This document shows, piece by piece, positions 45,192 to 52,814 of a stretch of DNA of 64,000 nt. The notes beneath the pieces are model-generated. The model was not told the origin of the DNA. It saw only the letters and a list, made by a program, of their open reading frames with translations, and made no database searches. Both the position numbers and the translations under genes were made by a program. Location: the NCBI RefSeq assembly GCF_000585375.1, contig NZ_KK073874.1, positions 2,356,001 to 2,420,000 of the forward strand. Direction: 5' to 3'. The first letter of the stretch is position 1. Each line of letters opens with the position of its first letter. The stretch comes from Cryptosporangium arvum DSM 44712 (GTDB lineage: Bacteria > Actinomycetota > Actinomycetes > Mycobacteriales > Cryptosporangiaceae).

Positions 45192-46599
45192 GCCGGAGCT
45201 CGTCGTCCACGTCTTCGCGCCGGTCGACGGCCCGCGCGCGGCGGAGGGCTACGCCGCGGTGCGCGAGCTCTGGCGCCGGTGCCGCACCGAGCTGGGGATG
45301 ACCTCGGCGCTGTCCGGGTCGGGGCCGAGCACGGATCTCCCCGCGACGCTCGACGAACTGCCCGACCTCACCGCGCAGAAGGCTCCGGACCGTCTCTACC
45401 AGGCGATCCTCCGCCGGTTTCCGACCTCGCTCAGCCTCTCGGTACTGCTCTCGCCGGGTGACGCCGGTGGATGGTCCGATCTCGAGCGGGAGTGGGCCGG
45501 GGTCGCCGGGTCGCCGTCGGACGCCCTGATCGGCGTCGCCTACCTGTATCTGGGCAAGGTGAGTGGCCTCGACGGCGTGGCGACCACGGAGCTCGACGGG
45601 CCCGAGGACCGGTCCGAGCGCCGGTTCCAGGTGCTGGCCGGCCCGGCCGACGACGAGCGGTTGAGCGCGTGGACCTGGTCCGACGGCACCACCGCGATGC
45701 CGCCGTTCGCGCGGTACCTGCGCCACGCCGCCTCGGTCCGCTACCAGCTGCGCGCCTGGCAGGCCGCCGACGAGATGCGCCGCGTCCAGGAGCGCCTGGA
45801 CCGGGGTGCGCCGCTCGCGGAGGCCCGGGCGGACCTCGCGTTCTGGATGGCGGCCGTGCCGGACCTGGACCGCAACCTCGAGCACGCCGCCGCCGACATG
45901 CGCCAGGTGCCCGGCGTCGATCCGGCCGTGGCCGAGGACGACTTCGGCCTGATCGAGTGGTTCCGCCAGGGCCTCGCGGACGATCTCGCCCACCTGCGCG
46001 GCGTCGACGACCGGGCGCGCGCACTCTCCGCACTACCGTCGAAGGAGCCGGCCACGGTGACAAACGCACGCGATGTCTTCGTCATTCACGGACGCGACGA
46101 GGAGGCCAGGCGCGCGCTGTGGAGCTTCCTGCAGGCGATCGACCTGCACCCGCTGGACTGGGAGGACGTCGTGCGTCGCACCGGCAGCGCGGCGCCCTAC
46201 ATGGGGGAGGTGCTGGAGCAGGCGTTCCGCGACAACCAGGCCGCGATCGTGCTGCTCACGCCGGACGACGGCGCGTACCTGCACCCCGATCTGCAGGGCG
46301 CGCACGAACCGCACCACGAGCGGGTCGCCACCGGCCAGGCGCGGCCGAACGTCCTGCTGGAGGCGGGCATGGCGCTGGCGTTGCAGCGCGAGCGGACGAT
46401 CGTCGTCGAGATCGGCGCGCTCCGGCCGGTGTCGGACATGGGTGGTCTCAACGTCATCAAGTTCGACGGAACCGTGCGCAGCCTGCAGAAGATCGCCGGG
46501 CGGCTGGCCGGCGCGGGGTGCGCGGTCAACACGGGCGGCACCGACTGGCTGGACGTCAGCCGGTTGGCGAACCTGGCCGCCTACTCGCGGTCGTTCTGA
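45175..46599 (+). CDS. CATRA-N-like plus TIR-domain protein
   Basis: A 474-residue protein. Residues 1-200 (LVVHVFAPVDGPRAAEGYAA, LWRRCRTEL, LSLSVLLSPGDAGGW) look like a CATRA N-terminal domain. Residues 185-290 are helical. Residues 298-455 are a CAP12/TIR-like domain: VFVIHGRDEEARRALWSFLQ, AIVLLTPDD and RPNVLLEAGMALAL, where Glu396 occupies the position of the catalytic glutamate of NAD-cleaving TIRs. It should act as an NADase or make an ADP-ribose signal when activated. It overlaps the small gene before it and converges on the SARP-Macro gene (19-base overlap). Confidence 0.75.
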   Translation: MTNPAEPELVVHVFAPVDGPRAAEGYAAVRELWRRCRTELGMTSALSGSGPSTDLPATLDELPDLTAQKAPDRLYQAILRRFPTSLSLSVLLSPGDAGGWSDLEREWAGVAGSPSDALIGVAYLYLGKVSGLDGVATTELDGPEDRSERRFQVLAGPADDERLSAWTWSDGTTAMPPFARYLRHAASVRYQLRAWQAADEMRRVQERLDRGAPLAEARADLAFWMAAVPDLDRNLEHAAADMRQVPGVDPAVAEDDFGLIEWFRQGLADDLAHLRGVDDRARALSALPSKEPATVTNARDVFVIHGRDEEARRALWSFLQAIDLHPLDWEDVVRRTGSAAPYMGEVLEQAFRDNQAAIVLLTPDDGAYLHPDLQGAHEPHHERVATGQARPNVLLEAGMALALQRERTIVVEIGALRPVSDMGGLNVIKFDGTVRSLQKIAGRLAGAGCAVNTGGTDWLDVSRLANLAAYSRSF

Positions 46600-47885
46600 G
46601 CGCGCAGGAACGCGGCCACCTCGAGCAGGTCGACGCGGTCGAGATCCTCGACGCGCAGCACCAGACGCAACTCCCGGCTGACGACCTGCCGGCGCGAGTG
46701 ACGCAGGAACGACTCGATCAGCAGCGTGACCAGCTCGGTGCGGTCCGTGCCGTCGAGGCGCGCGAGACCGGACCCGAGCAGCGGCACGGCCAGCGGCTCA
46801 CGCTGGCCGTAGCGCACCGCGGCGTCCCAGAGCCGGTCGAGGCTCGCCCGGAAACTCTCCAGGTCCGAGCGCGCGACCAGGTCGTTGCCCATGACGCTGT
46901 ACGCGACGCAGAAGAAGCGCCGGTCGTCGCGATGGAGCACGGCCACCGTCCCGAGCGGGTAGCGGGCCCGCTTGCCACGGCGTTTGTCCTCCCGGCGTTC
47001 GACCCGCTCGGGCCGGGCTCCCCGTAACGCCGACCGGAGGTCGCGGTTCAACCGGCCGGTGTCACCGTCGTAGGCCCAGTGCAGGAACTGCCCCTGCACG
47101 GTCGCGCGGCTGATCACGACGTTGCGGTCGGTGGACGTGTCGAACGTGTCGCAGAACCCGATCACGAGCTGGGCGTCGCGCTGGGCGAACAGGTCGTCGG
47201 CCCGGATCGTCACCCGGGTACCCAGGCCCGGGAAGTCGCGGTGCTCGACGCCGGGCCGCCGCTCGGCGACGCGCCGCCGGAGGCGGGCCACGGCGTCGGC
47301 CGCCCCGGGCAGGTCCGGACGCCGGTCGAGCAGCGCCGCGCCGGTGGACAGGGCCTTCTCCGGCTGCCCGATGTCCGCGTACGCCGTGACGAGGTCGAGC
47401 GTCGCGGTGTCCTGCAGTTCACGGAGGGCGCGGATGGCCGGCTGGGCGAACGGGTAGCGCTCGGTGTCGAACAGCGGCCGTCCGCGCCACAGCCCCAGCG
47501 CCTGCTCCAGCAGCGTGACCGCGTTGACCGGCGTCTCCCGGCGGGCCCGTTCGACCAGGTCGCGGAAGGCATGCACGTCGACGTCGGCGCGGGGGATCGT
47601 GAGCCGGTACGCCGACACCTGCCCCGCCTCGGTGACGAGCGCCGACGGGTCGGCCAGGATCTTGCGCAGCTCCAGGATGCGCTTCTGGACGCTGATGCGG
47701 TCGGCGCGGGTGAGGGCGCGCCGGTCACCCCAGACCGCGGTGAAGATCTCGTCGACGGTGAGCGGCTCGCGGTCGGCGAGGACCAGCCGGGTCAGCACCG
47801 CGGTGGTGAGCGGGGTCGGCCGCACCACCCGGTCGGAGACGCGGATCTCGGCCGGGCCGAGCAGGCTCACCGAGGGGCGTGACAT
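46581..47885 (-). CDS. SARP-type DNA-binding/BTAD protein fused to a ThsA-like Macro domain
   Basis: A 434-residue fusion. Residues 5-98 are an OmpR-like winged helix (LTVDEIFTAVWGDRRALTRA, then ISVQKRILELRKIL); residues 102-205 are the bacterial transcriptional activation domain (VDVHAFRDLVERAR and LLEQALGLWRGRPLFD); residues 222-434 are a Macro domain (VIGFCDTFDT, ATVQGQFLHWAYDGD, YPLGTVAVLHRDD, PLLGSGLARLDGTD, SRELRLVLR, RVDLLEVAAFL). The C-terminal part is clearly paralogous to the membrane Macro protein encoded 1.7 kb away. Three SARP-type heptads lie 10 bases upstream of its start. I infer a transcription factor whose DNA binding is switched by an ADP-ribose-like ligand. I know of no described protein with this architecture. 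Confidence 0.8.
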   Translation of the reverse strand: MSRPSVSLLGPAEIRVSDRVVRPTPLTTAVLTRLVLADREPLTVDEIFTAVWGDRRALTRADRISVQKRILELRKILADPSALVTEAGQVSAYRLTIPRADVDVHAFRDLVERARRETPVNAVTLLEQALGLWRGRPLFDTERYPFAQPAIRALRELQDTATLDLVTAYADIGQPEKALSTGAALLDRRPDLPGAADAVARLRRRVAERRPGVEHRDFPGLGTRVTIRADDLFAQRDAQLVIGFCDTFDTSTDRNVVISRATVQGQFLHWAYDGDTGRLNRDLRSALRGARPERVERREDKRRGKRARYPLGTVAVLHRDDRRFFCVAYSVMGNDLVARSDLESFRASLDRLWDAAVRYGQREPLAVPLLGSGLARLDGTDRTELVTLLIESFLRHSRRQVVSRELRLVLRVEDLDRVDLLEVAAFLRAQNDRE

Positions 47886-47894
47886 CCGGCCCCC

Positions 47895-47923
47895 GGAAGC
47901 ACATCGGAAGCACTTCGGAAGCG
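47895..47923. promoter_or_regulatory. Three 11-bp spaced GGAAGCR heptads (SARP-type site)
   Basis: GGAAGCA at 47895-47901, GGAAGCA at 47906-47912 and GGAAGCG at 47917-47923, each separated by 4 bases. Heptameric direct repeats at 11-bp period are the classic binding site of SARP winged-helix regulators. The site lies between the SARP-Macro gene and the caspase gene. Confidence 0.75.
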
Positions 47924-47987
47924 GCCGGGGCCTTGAGTCGCCAGCGGATTCACGGGTCTCATTCTAAATCGGAACGGTCGATGCTCA

Positions 47988-48032
47988 CCGTCCTCGAGGA
48001 GGGGCGAGGACGGCGAGTGATCGGCGTACTCT
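47988..48032. promoter_or_regulatory. Inverted repeat and -10 element upstream of the caspase gene
   Basis: A 9-bp perfect inverted repeat (CCGTCCTCG / CGAGGACGG, 47988-48013) overlaps the -35 position of a TACTCT -10 box (48027-48032). No good -35 hexamer is present, which fits an activator-dependent promoter for the caspase gene. Confidence 0.45.
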
Positions 48033-48065
48033 CTGCGGTCACGGGTGGGGATCGGAGGGGACACC

Positions 48066-49043
48066 ATGCGTAAGGCACTGATCGTCGGGATCGACAACTA
48101 CCAGCGGCTCTCCCCGCTGTCCGGCTGTGTCCGGGACGCGCACGCGGTGGCCGGCGTCCTGCGGCGCAACGCCGACGGGTCGCCGAACTTCGTCGAGCCG
48201 CGGGTCGTCACCGCGCCCGCGCCCTCGGGCACGTTCTCGCGCGCGCGCCTGCGTGGGGCGGTGGAGAACCTGTTCGACGGCAAGCCGGAGATCGCGCTGT
48301 TCTACTTCGCCGGCCACGGCTGGATCGACGACACCGGCGGGTTCCTCTGCGCCAGCGACACCACGGCCGGCCACGACGGGCTGGCGCTGACCGACGTGAT
48401 GACGTTCGCGCACCGGTCCGACGCGCAGAACAAGGTGATCATCCTGGACTGCTGCCACGCCGGTGTCGCCGGTGAACGTGCGCTGAGCCGGGGTCTGTCG
48501 GAGATCGCGACCGGCATGACCGTGCTGACCGCGTCGACCGCCGACCAGTACTCGGCCGAGACGCACAGCGGCGGCGTCTTCACCACACTGCTCGTCGACG
48601 CGCTGCAGGGCGCCGCCGCGAACCTGATCGGGGCGATCACGCCGGGCAGCATCTACGCCCACATCGACCAGTCGCTCGGCCCGTGGTCGCAGCGGCCGGT
48701 GTTCAAGACGAACGTCGACAACTTCGTGCCGTTACGAACGGTCGTGCCCCCGATCTCCGTCGCCGACCTGCAGGCGCTCACCACCCACTTCTTGACGCCC
48801 GACTACCGGTTCCCGCTGGACCCGAGCTACGAGCCGGAGCGCTCGACGGATCAGCACTCGCTCCCGGCGCCCGATCCGGCGCACACGGCCGTCTTCCCGG
48901 TACTGCAGAATTACGTGAAGGTCAACCTGGTCCGCCCCGTCGACGCGCCGCACATGTGGCACGCGGCGATGGGAGAGAAGTCGTGCGAGTTGACCGTGCT
49001 GGGCAAGCACTACTGGCGGCTCGTCGACAAAGGACTTCTGTGA
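48066..49043 (+). CDS. Caspase-family (C14) cysteine protease
   Basis: A 325-residue protein. The caspase-like domain (residues 1-210) has the catalytic His84 in YFAGHGW and Cys130 in LDCCHAG, with the first strand [19 protein letters not shown]. Residues 235-325 form an associated domain ([35 protein letters not shown]) of unknown role. GGAGGGGACACC gives the ribosome site. It is divergent from the SARP-Macro gene and overlaps the next small gene by 4 bases (GTGA). Likely an activatable protease causing growth arrest or death in a defence response. Confidence 0.85.
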   Translation: MRKALIVGIDNYQRLSPLSGCVRDAHAVAGVLRRNADGSPNFVEPRVVTAPAPSGTFSRARLRGAVENLFDGKPEIALFYFAGHGWIDDTGGFLCASDTTAGHDGLALTDVMTFAHRSDAQNKVIILDCCHAGVAGERALSRGLSEIATGMTVLTASTADQYSAETHSGGVFTTLLVDALQGAAANLIGAITPGSIYAHIDQSLGPWSQRPVFKTNVDNFVPLRTVVPPISVADLQALTTHFLTPDYRFPLDPSYEPERSTDQHSLPAPDPAHTAVFPVLQNYVKVNLVRPVDAPHMWHAAMGEKSCELTVLGKHYWRLVDKGLL

Positions 49044-49303
49044 CGCTGCGTTCCGAACGCCTCCTCGAAGAGCTGGCCGCCGTCGAACACGAGCGGTGGG
49101 CGCATTGGCAGCGCTACCTGCACTCCCGGGGCGAACGGGCCGCCGACGGGTCGCTCGTTCTCCCGGCCGAACTGGTGGAGCGCTGGGAACGCCAGATCGC
49201 GACGCCGTACGCGGAACTGAGCGAGGCGGAGAAGACGAGCGATCGCGAACAGGTGCTCCGCTACCTACCGGTCATCGAGGCCGTGCTGAACGACACCGAC
49301 TAA
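49040..49303 (+). CDS. RyR-like small protein, caspase partner
   Basis: An 87-residue protein. The pattern [20 protein letters not shown] and [20 protein letters not shown] resembles a RyR-type domain found in phage and defence-associated proteins, known or suspected to bind ADP-ribose-like or nucleotide ligands. The GTG start overlaps the caspase stop, so it is co-translated and is probably a sensor or regulator of the caspase. The family match is tentative. Confidence 0.6.
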   Translation: MTLRSERLLEELAAVEHERWAHWQRYLHSRGERAADGSLVLPAELVERWERQIATPYAELSEAEKTSDREQVLRYLPVIEAVLNDTD

Positions 49304-49315
49304 CTATTTGCAGGG

Positions 49316-49769
49316 TTGAACGTAACCCTCCGCAGCCGCGTCCTCCTGGCCGCGGTCGCGACCGCGTGGATCTTTCGGGCCGACTTCGGGGGGATCGGCG
49401 GCGGCCGAGACCACCGACCGGGCCGGGAGCCACTCCGGACACACCGCCGCGCCGGTGGACGCGCTGCTCGCCCCCTCGTCCGGGCCCGTCGCCGAGCTCG
49501 ACAAGCTGCTGCTCGTGAAGGTGCGCCAGGCCGACCTGTGGGAGCTCCCGGCCGGCCGGTTCGCCCCGGAGAACGGCTCGAAAGAGCAGGTCAAGCGGGC
49601 GGGCAAGCACCTCGTGGAAGGCCACTCCCGTCTCGACCAGATGGTGCGCGAGATCGCCGCGGCGCCGAACGTGCCGATCCCGGACGAGCCGATGGCCGAT
49701 CAGCAGTCGTGGCTGCGTCACCTGGAGACGAGCAAGGGCGACTCCGTCGCCGACGACGTCCTGCCCTGA
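49316..49769 (+). pseudogene. DUF4142-like exported protein, frameshifted and truncated
   Basis: A signal-peptide-like start (LRSRVLLAAVATAWIF, from TTG 49316) and the mature protein (AETTDRAGSHSGHTAAPVDA, KLLLVKVRQADLWELPAG, VEGHSRLDQMVREI) lie in different frames. Removing one G from the GGGGGG run at 49388-49393 would join them. The C-terminus is also short for DUF4142 proteins. Either a pseudogene or a base-count error in the G-run. Confidence 0.6.
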
Positions 49770-49939
49770 TCGGCCTCGAGCCGGCGCCACCACTCCGCGT
49801 CCCGCAGTTCCCCGGCCGCGGCGACCAGGCCGTCGAGCGCGTTCGTGACGAGGTCGGGCCGGTCGACGGCGACCCGCGCGGTGAGCACCCGGCTCGCTCC
49901 CATCAGCGCGTCCACGAGCGCTGGTGCTGCTTCTGGCAT
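49718..49939 (-). CDS. Hypothetical small protein, 73 residues
   Basis: A helical frame (EAAPALVDALMGASRVLTAR and LVAAAGELRDAEWWRRLEAD) with a GTAGGGAG ribosome site before its ATG. It overlaps the end of the DUF4142 remnant on the other strand. No family recognised; may be a short remnant as well. Confidence 0.4.
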   Translation of the reverse strand: MPEAAPALVDALMGASRVLTARVAVDRPDLVTNALDGLVAAAGELRDAEWWRRLEADQGRTSSATESPLLVSR

Positions 49940-49954
49940 CCGGGCTCCCTACTC

Positions 49955-50848
49955 CTACACCGGGAACGTTACGCCGGTGAGGTCTTCGGAGACCGACCAC
50001 AGTCGCTGTTGGAGCGCCACGTCGTAGGACTGCGGGCTGGACGTGACCAGGTGGGGAGCGCCGCGGACCTCGCCGACGCCGTCGGGGCCGTAGTACTGCC
50101 CGCCGAGGACCGCGGGGTCGGCCGCGGCACGCAGCGAGGGGAGCGCTCCCTGCGGCGGCTTCTGCGTGACCACCGGAGCCAGCAGCGTCAGCGTTCCCCG
50201 GAAGAGCGCGGGGGAGTTGCGCAGCAGCTCGGTGCTGGACATGCCCGGATGCGCGGCCACGGCCGCGGTGGTGCCGTGGGTGGCGAGCCGCCGCTGCAGT
50301 TCGTAGGTGAACATCAGGTTGGCGAGCTTGGACTGCCCGTAGGCGGCGGCCCGTCCGTACGAGTGCTCCCACTGCAGGTCGTCGAAGTGGATCGCGGCGC
50401 GGATGCGGTGGCCGACGCTGCTGACCGTCACGACGCGGGAGCCGGGCACGGGCAGGAGCCGGTCCAGCAGTAAGCCGGTGAACGCGAAGTGGCCCAGGTG
50501 GTTGGTGCCGAACTGCAGCTCGAAGCCGTCCCGGGTGGTCTGTTTCGGGGTGTACATCACGCCGGCGTTGTTGATCAGCAGGTCGATGCGGGGGTATGCG
50601 GAGCGCAGGGAGTCCGCGGCCGTGCGGACGGACTCCAGCGACGAGAGGTCCAGCGCCTGCACGGTGACGTCACCGTGGATCCGGGCCGCAGCCTGCGCGC
50701 CCTTCGCGGTGTCCCGCACGGCCAGCACCACCGATGCGCCCCGCTCCGCCAGCGCCCGGGCGGTCTCGTAGCCCAGGCCCGTGTTGGCGCCGGTCACCAC
50801 CGCGACGCGGCCGGTCTGATCAGGGATGTCACGCTCGGTCCAGGTCAT
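49955..50848 (-). CDS. Short-chain dehydrogenase (retinol dehydrogenase-like)
   Basis: A 297-residue SDR: VVTGANTGLGYETARALAER, LLINNAGVMYTPKQTT, FGTNHLGHFAFTGLLLDRLL, VTVSSVGHRI and YGQSKLANLMFTYELQRRL. The pattern matches the retinol dehydrogenase/WW-oxidoreductase-like SDR group. Divergent from a TetR gene, with twin palindromic operators between them. Substrate unknown. Confidence 0.88.
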   Translation of the reverse strand: MTWTERDIPDQTGRVAVVTGANTGLGYETARALAERGASVVLAVRDTAKGAQAAARIHGDVTVQALDLSSLESVRTAADSLRSAYPRIDLLINNAGVMYTPKQTTRDGFELQFGTNHLGHFAFTGLLLDRLLPVPGSRVVTVSSVGHRIRAAIHFDDLQWEHSYGRAAAYGQSKLANLMFTYELQRRLATHGTTAAVAAHPGMSSTELLRNSPALFRGTLTLLAPVVTQKPPQGALPSLRAAADPAVLGGQYYGPDGVGEVRGAPHLVTSSPQSYDVALQQRLWSVSEDLTGVTFPV

Positions 50849-50892
50849 GTCGTCCTCCTAAAGCACCGCCGGTCTGTTGGGTCCGACAGTAA

Positions 50893-50928
50893 GAGACCGG
50901 CGGTCTCCAGTCAAGAGACCGCCGGTCT
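50893..50928. promoter_or_regulatory. Twin TetR operators (GAGACCG-N-CGGTCTC type)
   Basis: Two palindromes, GAGACCG-G-CGGTCTC at 50893-50907 and AGACCG-C-CGGTCT at 50916-50928, have centres 22 bp apart (two helix turns). They lie between the divergent SDR and tetR genes. TAGAGT (50935-50940) is 6 bases before the tetR ATG. Confidence 0.75.
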
Positions 50929-50946
50929 GCAAGCTAGAGTGGGTGC

Positions 50947-51609
50947 ATGACGTTCCAGCGAGCGCGCAGCGAGGAGCAGCGCGAGGCCCGCCGCCGCGCG
51001 ATCCTCGACACCGCCGCGGCGATGCTCGACGAGATGCCGGTGGCCGAGCTGAGCCTCAACGAGCTGAGCCGGCGCGTCGGCCTCGCGAAGTCGAACGTCC
51101 TGCGCTACTTCGAGAGCCGCGAGGCGGTGCTGCTCGAACTGCTCGACCGTTACCTCGAGACCTGGCTGGTCGAGCTGGCCGACGAACTGGCCGCAGGCGT
51201 CGATCCGCGGGCGGGCGTCGAGGAGCGGTCGGCGCAACTGGCCGGTGTGCTCAGCCGGTCGCTCGCCCCGCGCGTGCGGATGTGCGAGCTGTTCGGCGCG
51301 CAGGGCTCGGTCCTCGAGCGCAACGTCTCGCTCGAGGTTGTGGTGCGTTACAAGCGGGCGTCACTGCAGCGGCTGACGACGATGACCGAGCTGGCGTCGC
51401 TGTACGTGCCCGAGCTCGGCGGCTCGGCGCAGCTGTTCTGCCTGAACACCATGGTCGTGGCGGGCGCACTGTCGGCCTACGCGTCGCCGCTGCCCGCGAT
51501 CGTCGCCGCCTACGAGGCCGAGCCCGAGCTCGCGGTGATCGACCTCGACGTGCGCGAAGGCCTCCGCCTGGCGATCACGATGGCGCTGCTGGGCGCCGTG
51601 CCCCGCTGA
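50947..51609 (+). CDS. TetR family regulator
   Basis: A 220-residue TetR protein with the HTH LSRRVGLAKSNVLRYFESRE. Divergent from the SDR at 49955; the two palindromes in the gap are its likely binding sites. The transcript seems leaderless. A hairpin after its stop separates it from the alcohol dehydrogenase. Confidence 0.9.
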   Translation: MTFQRARSEEQREARRRAILDTAAAMLDEMPVAELSLNELSRRVGLAKSNVLRYFESREAVLLELLDRYLETWLVELADELAAGVDPRAGVEERSAQLAGVLSRSLAPRVRMCELFGAQGSVLERNVSLEVVVRYKRASLQRLTTMTELASLYVPELGGSAQLFCLNTMVVAGALSAYASPLPAIVAAYEAEPELAVIDLDVREGLRLAITMALLGAVPR

Positions 51610-51616
51610 GGGCCGG

Positions 51617-51643
51617 CGGTTCGGCGCGCGGTGGCCCGAACCG
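51617..51643 (+). terminator. Hairpin after tetR
   Basis: An 8-bp stem (CGGTTCGG / CCGAACCG) with an 11-base loop begins 8 bases after the tetR stop. Confidence 0.45.
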
Positions 51644-51691
51644 GCCTCCCGCTATCGTTGAGCTCGAACTTCGTGCTCAGGGGAGTAGCTC

Positions 51692-52735
51692 ATTCGTACC
51701 GTCAATGCCATCGCCGCGACCTCCGCCACCGACCCGCTGGTCCGTACCACGATCGAGCGCCGTGACCTCGGTGCCCGAGATGTCCTCATCGAGATCCGCT
51801 ACGCCGGCATCTGCCACTCCGACATCCACACCGTGCGGAGCGAGTGGGGTCCGGTGACCTACCCGCTGGCGGTCGGCCACGAGATCGTCGGCCGGATCGC
51901 CGAGGTCGGGGCAGACGTCAGCAGGCACGCCGTCGGCGACCGGGTCGGCGTCGGGTGCATGGTGAACTCGTGCCGCGAGTGCGAGCCCTGCCGGGACGGT
52001 CAGGAGCAGTACTGCCTCGGCGGCGCCACCATGACCTACGGCGGCGTCGACCGTGACGGCAGCGTCACCCAGGGTGGCTACTCGACGCACGTCGTCGTGG
52101 ACGAGGACTTCGTCCTGCGGGTGCCCGAGTCGATTCCGTACGAGGCGGCGGCGCCGCTGCTCTGCGCGGGCATCACCACCTACTCGCCGCTGCGGCACTG
52201 GAAGGCCGGCCCCGGCTCGAAGGTCGCCGTGGTGGGACTGGGCGGCCTCGGCCACATGGCGGTCAAGATCGCCGCCGCGCTCGGCGCCGAGGTGACCGTG
52301 CTCTCGCAGACGCTGAACAAGAAGGACGACGGGCTGGCGTTCGGCGCGAAGCACTACTACGCCACCAGCGACCGGGACACGTTCAAGACGCTCCGGAACA
52401 GCTTCGACCTGATCATCAACACGGTCAGCGCCTCGATCCCGATGGGGTCCTACCTGCGCCTGCTGCGCCTGGACGGCACGTTCGTCAGCGTCGGCGCGCC
52501 GCCGGATCCGCTGGAGGTGCCCGCGTTCGCGCTGATCGGAGCGCGGCGCTCGTTCGCCGGCTCGAACATCGGCGGTATCGCCGAGACCCAGGAGATGCTC
52601 GACTTCTGCGCCGAGCAGGGCATCGCACCCGAGGTCGAGGTGATCGGCGCCGACGCGGTGAACGAGGCCTACGAGCGGGTGCTCTCCTCGGACGTGCGGT
52701 ACCGCTTCGTGATCGACGTCGACACGCTGCGCTGA
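51692..52735 (+). CDS. Zinc-dependent alcohol dehydrogenase, apparent ATT start
   Basis: A 347-residue medium-chain dehydrogenase of the YahK/cinnamyl-alcohol dehydrogenase type. Catalytic zinc site in [11 protein letters not shown] and GHEIVG, structural-zinc cysteines in [18 protein letters not shown](P) loop [15 protein letters not shown]. The N-terminal zinc region is coded upstream of the first GTG (51833), and an in-frame TAG at 51686-51688 limits extension. The only position that keeps the whole fold and has a ribosome site (GGGGAG, 51680-51685) is ATT at 51692 (reads [10 protein letters not shown]). So either a rare ATT start or a mutated start codon. Confidence 0.85.
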   Translation: MRTVNAIAATSATDPLVRTTIERRDLGARDVLIEIRYAGICHSDIHTVRSEWGPVTYPLAVGHEIVGRIAEVGADVSRHAVGDRVGVGCMVNSCRECEPCRDGQEQYCLGGATMTYGGVDRDGSVTQGGYSTHVVVDEDFVLRVPESIPYEAAAPLLCAGITTYSPLRHWKAGPGSKVAVVGLGGLGHMAVKIAAALGAEVTVLSQTLNKKDDGLAFGAKHYYATSDRDTFKTLRNSFDLIINTVSASIPMGSYLRLLRLDGTFVSVGAPPDPLEVPAFALIGARRSFAGSNIGGIAETQEMLDFCAEQGIAPEVEVIGADAVNEAYERVLSSDVRYRFVIDVDTLR

Positions 52736-52814
52736 GCCGCATCGCGCCGCGGTAGCGGCCGGGTCGCACGCCGCCCTCGGGTGGGCGTGCGGCCCACCGC
52801 TACCGTTCGGGTCC

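Noticed and set aside
46581-47885. Ordinary SARP antibiotic regulator
   Set aside because: No biosynthetic genes nearby, and the C-terminal 210 residues are a Macro domain paralogous to the adjacent membrane protein.
51681-51740. tRNA-like GTAGCTCA box
   Set aside because: No cloverleaf can be drawn and the region encodes the start of an alcohol dehydrogenase.
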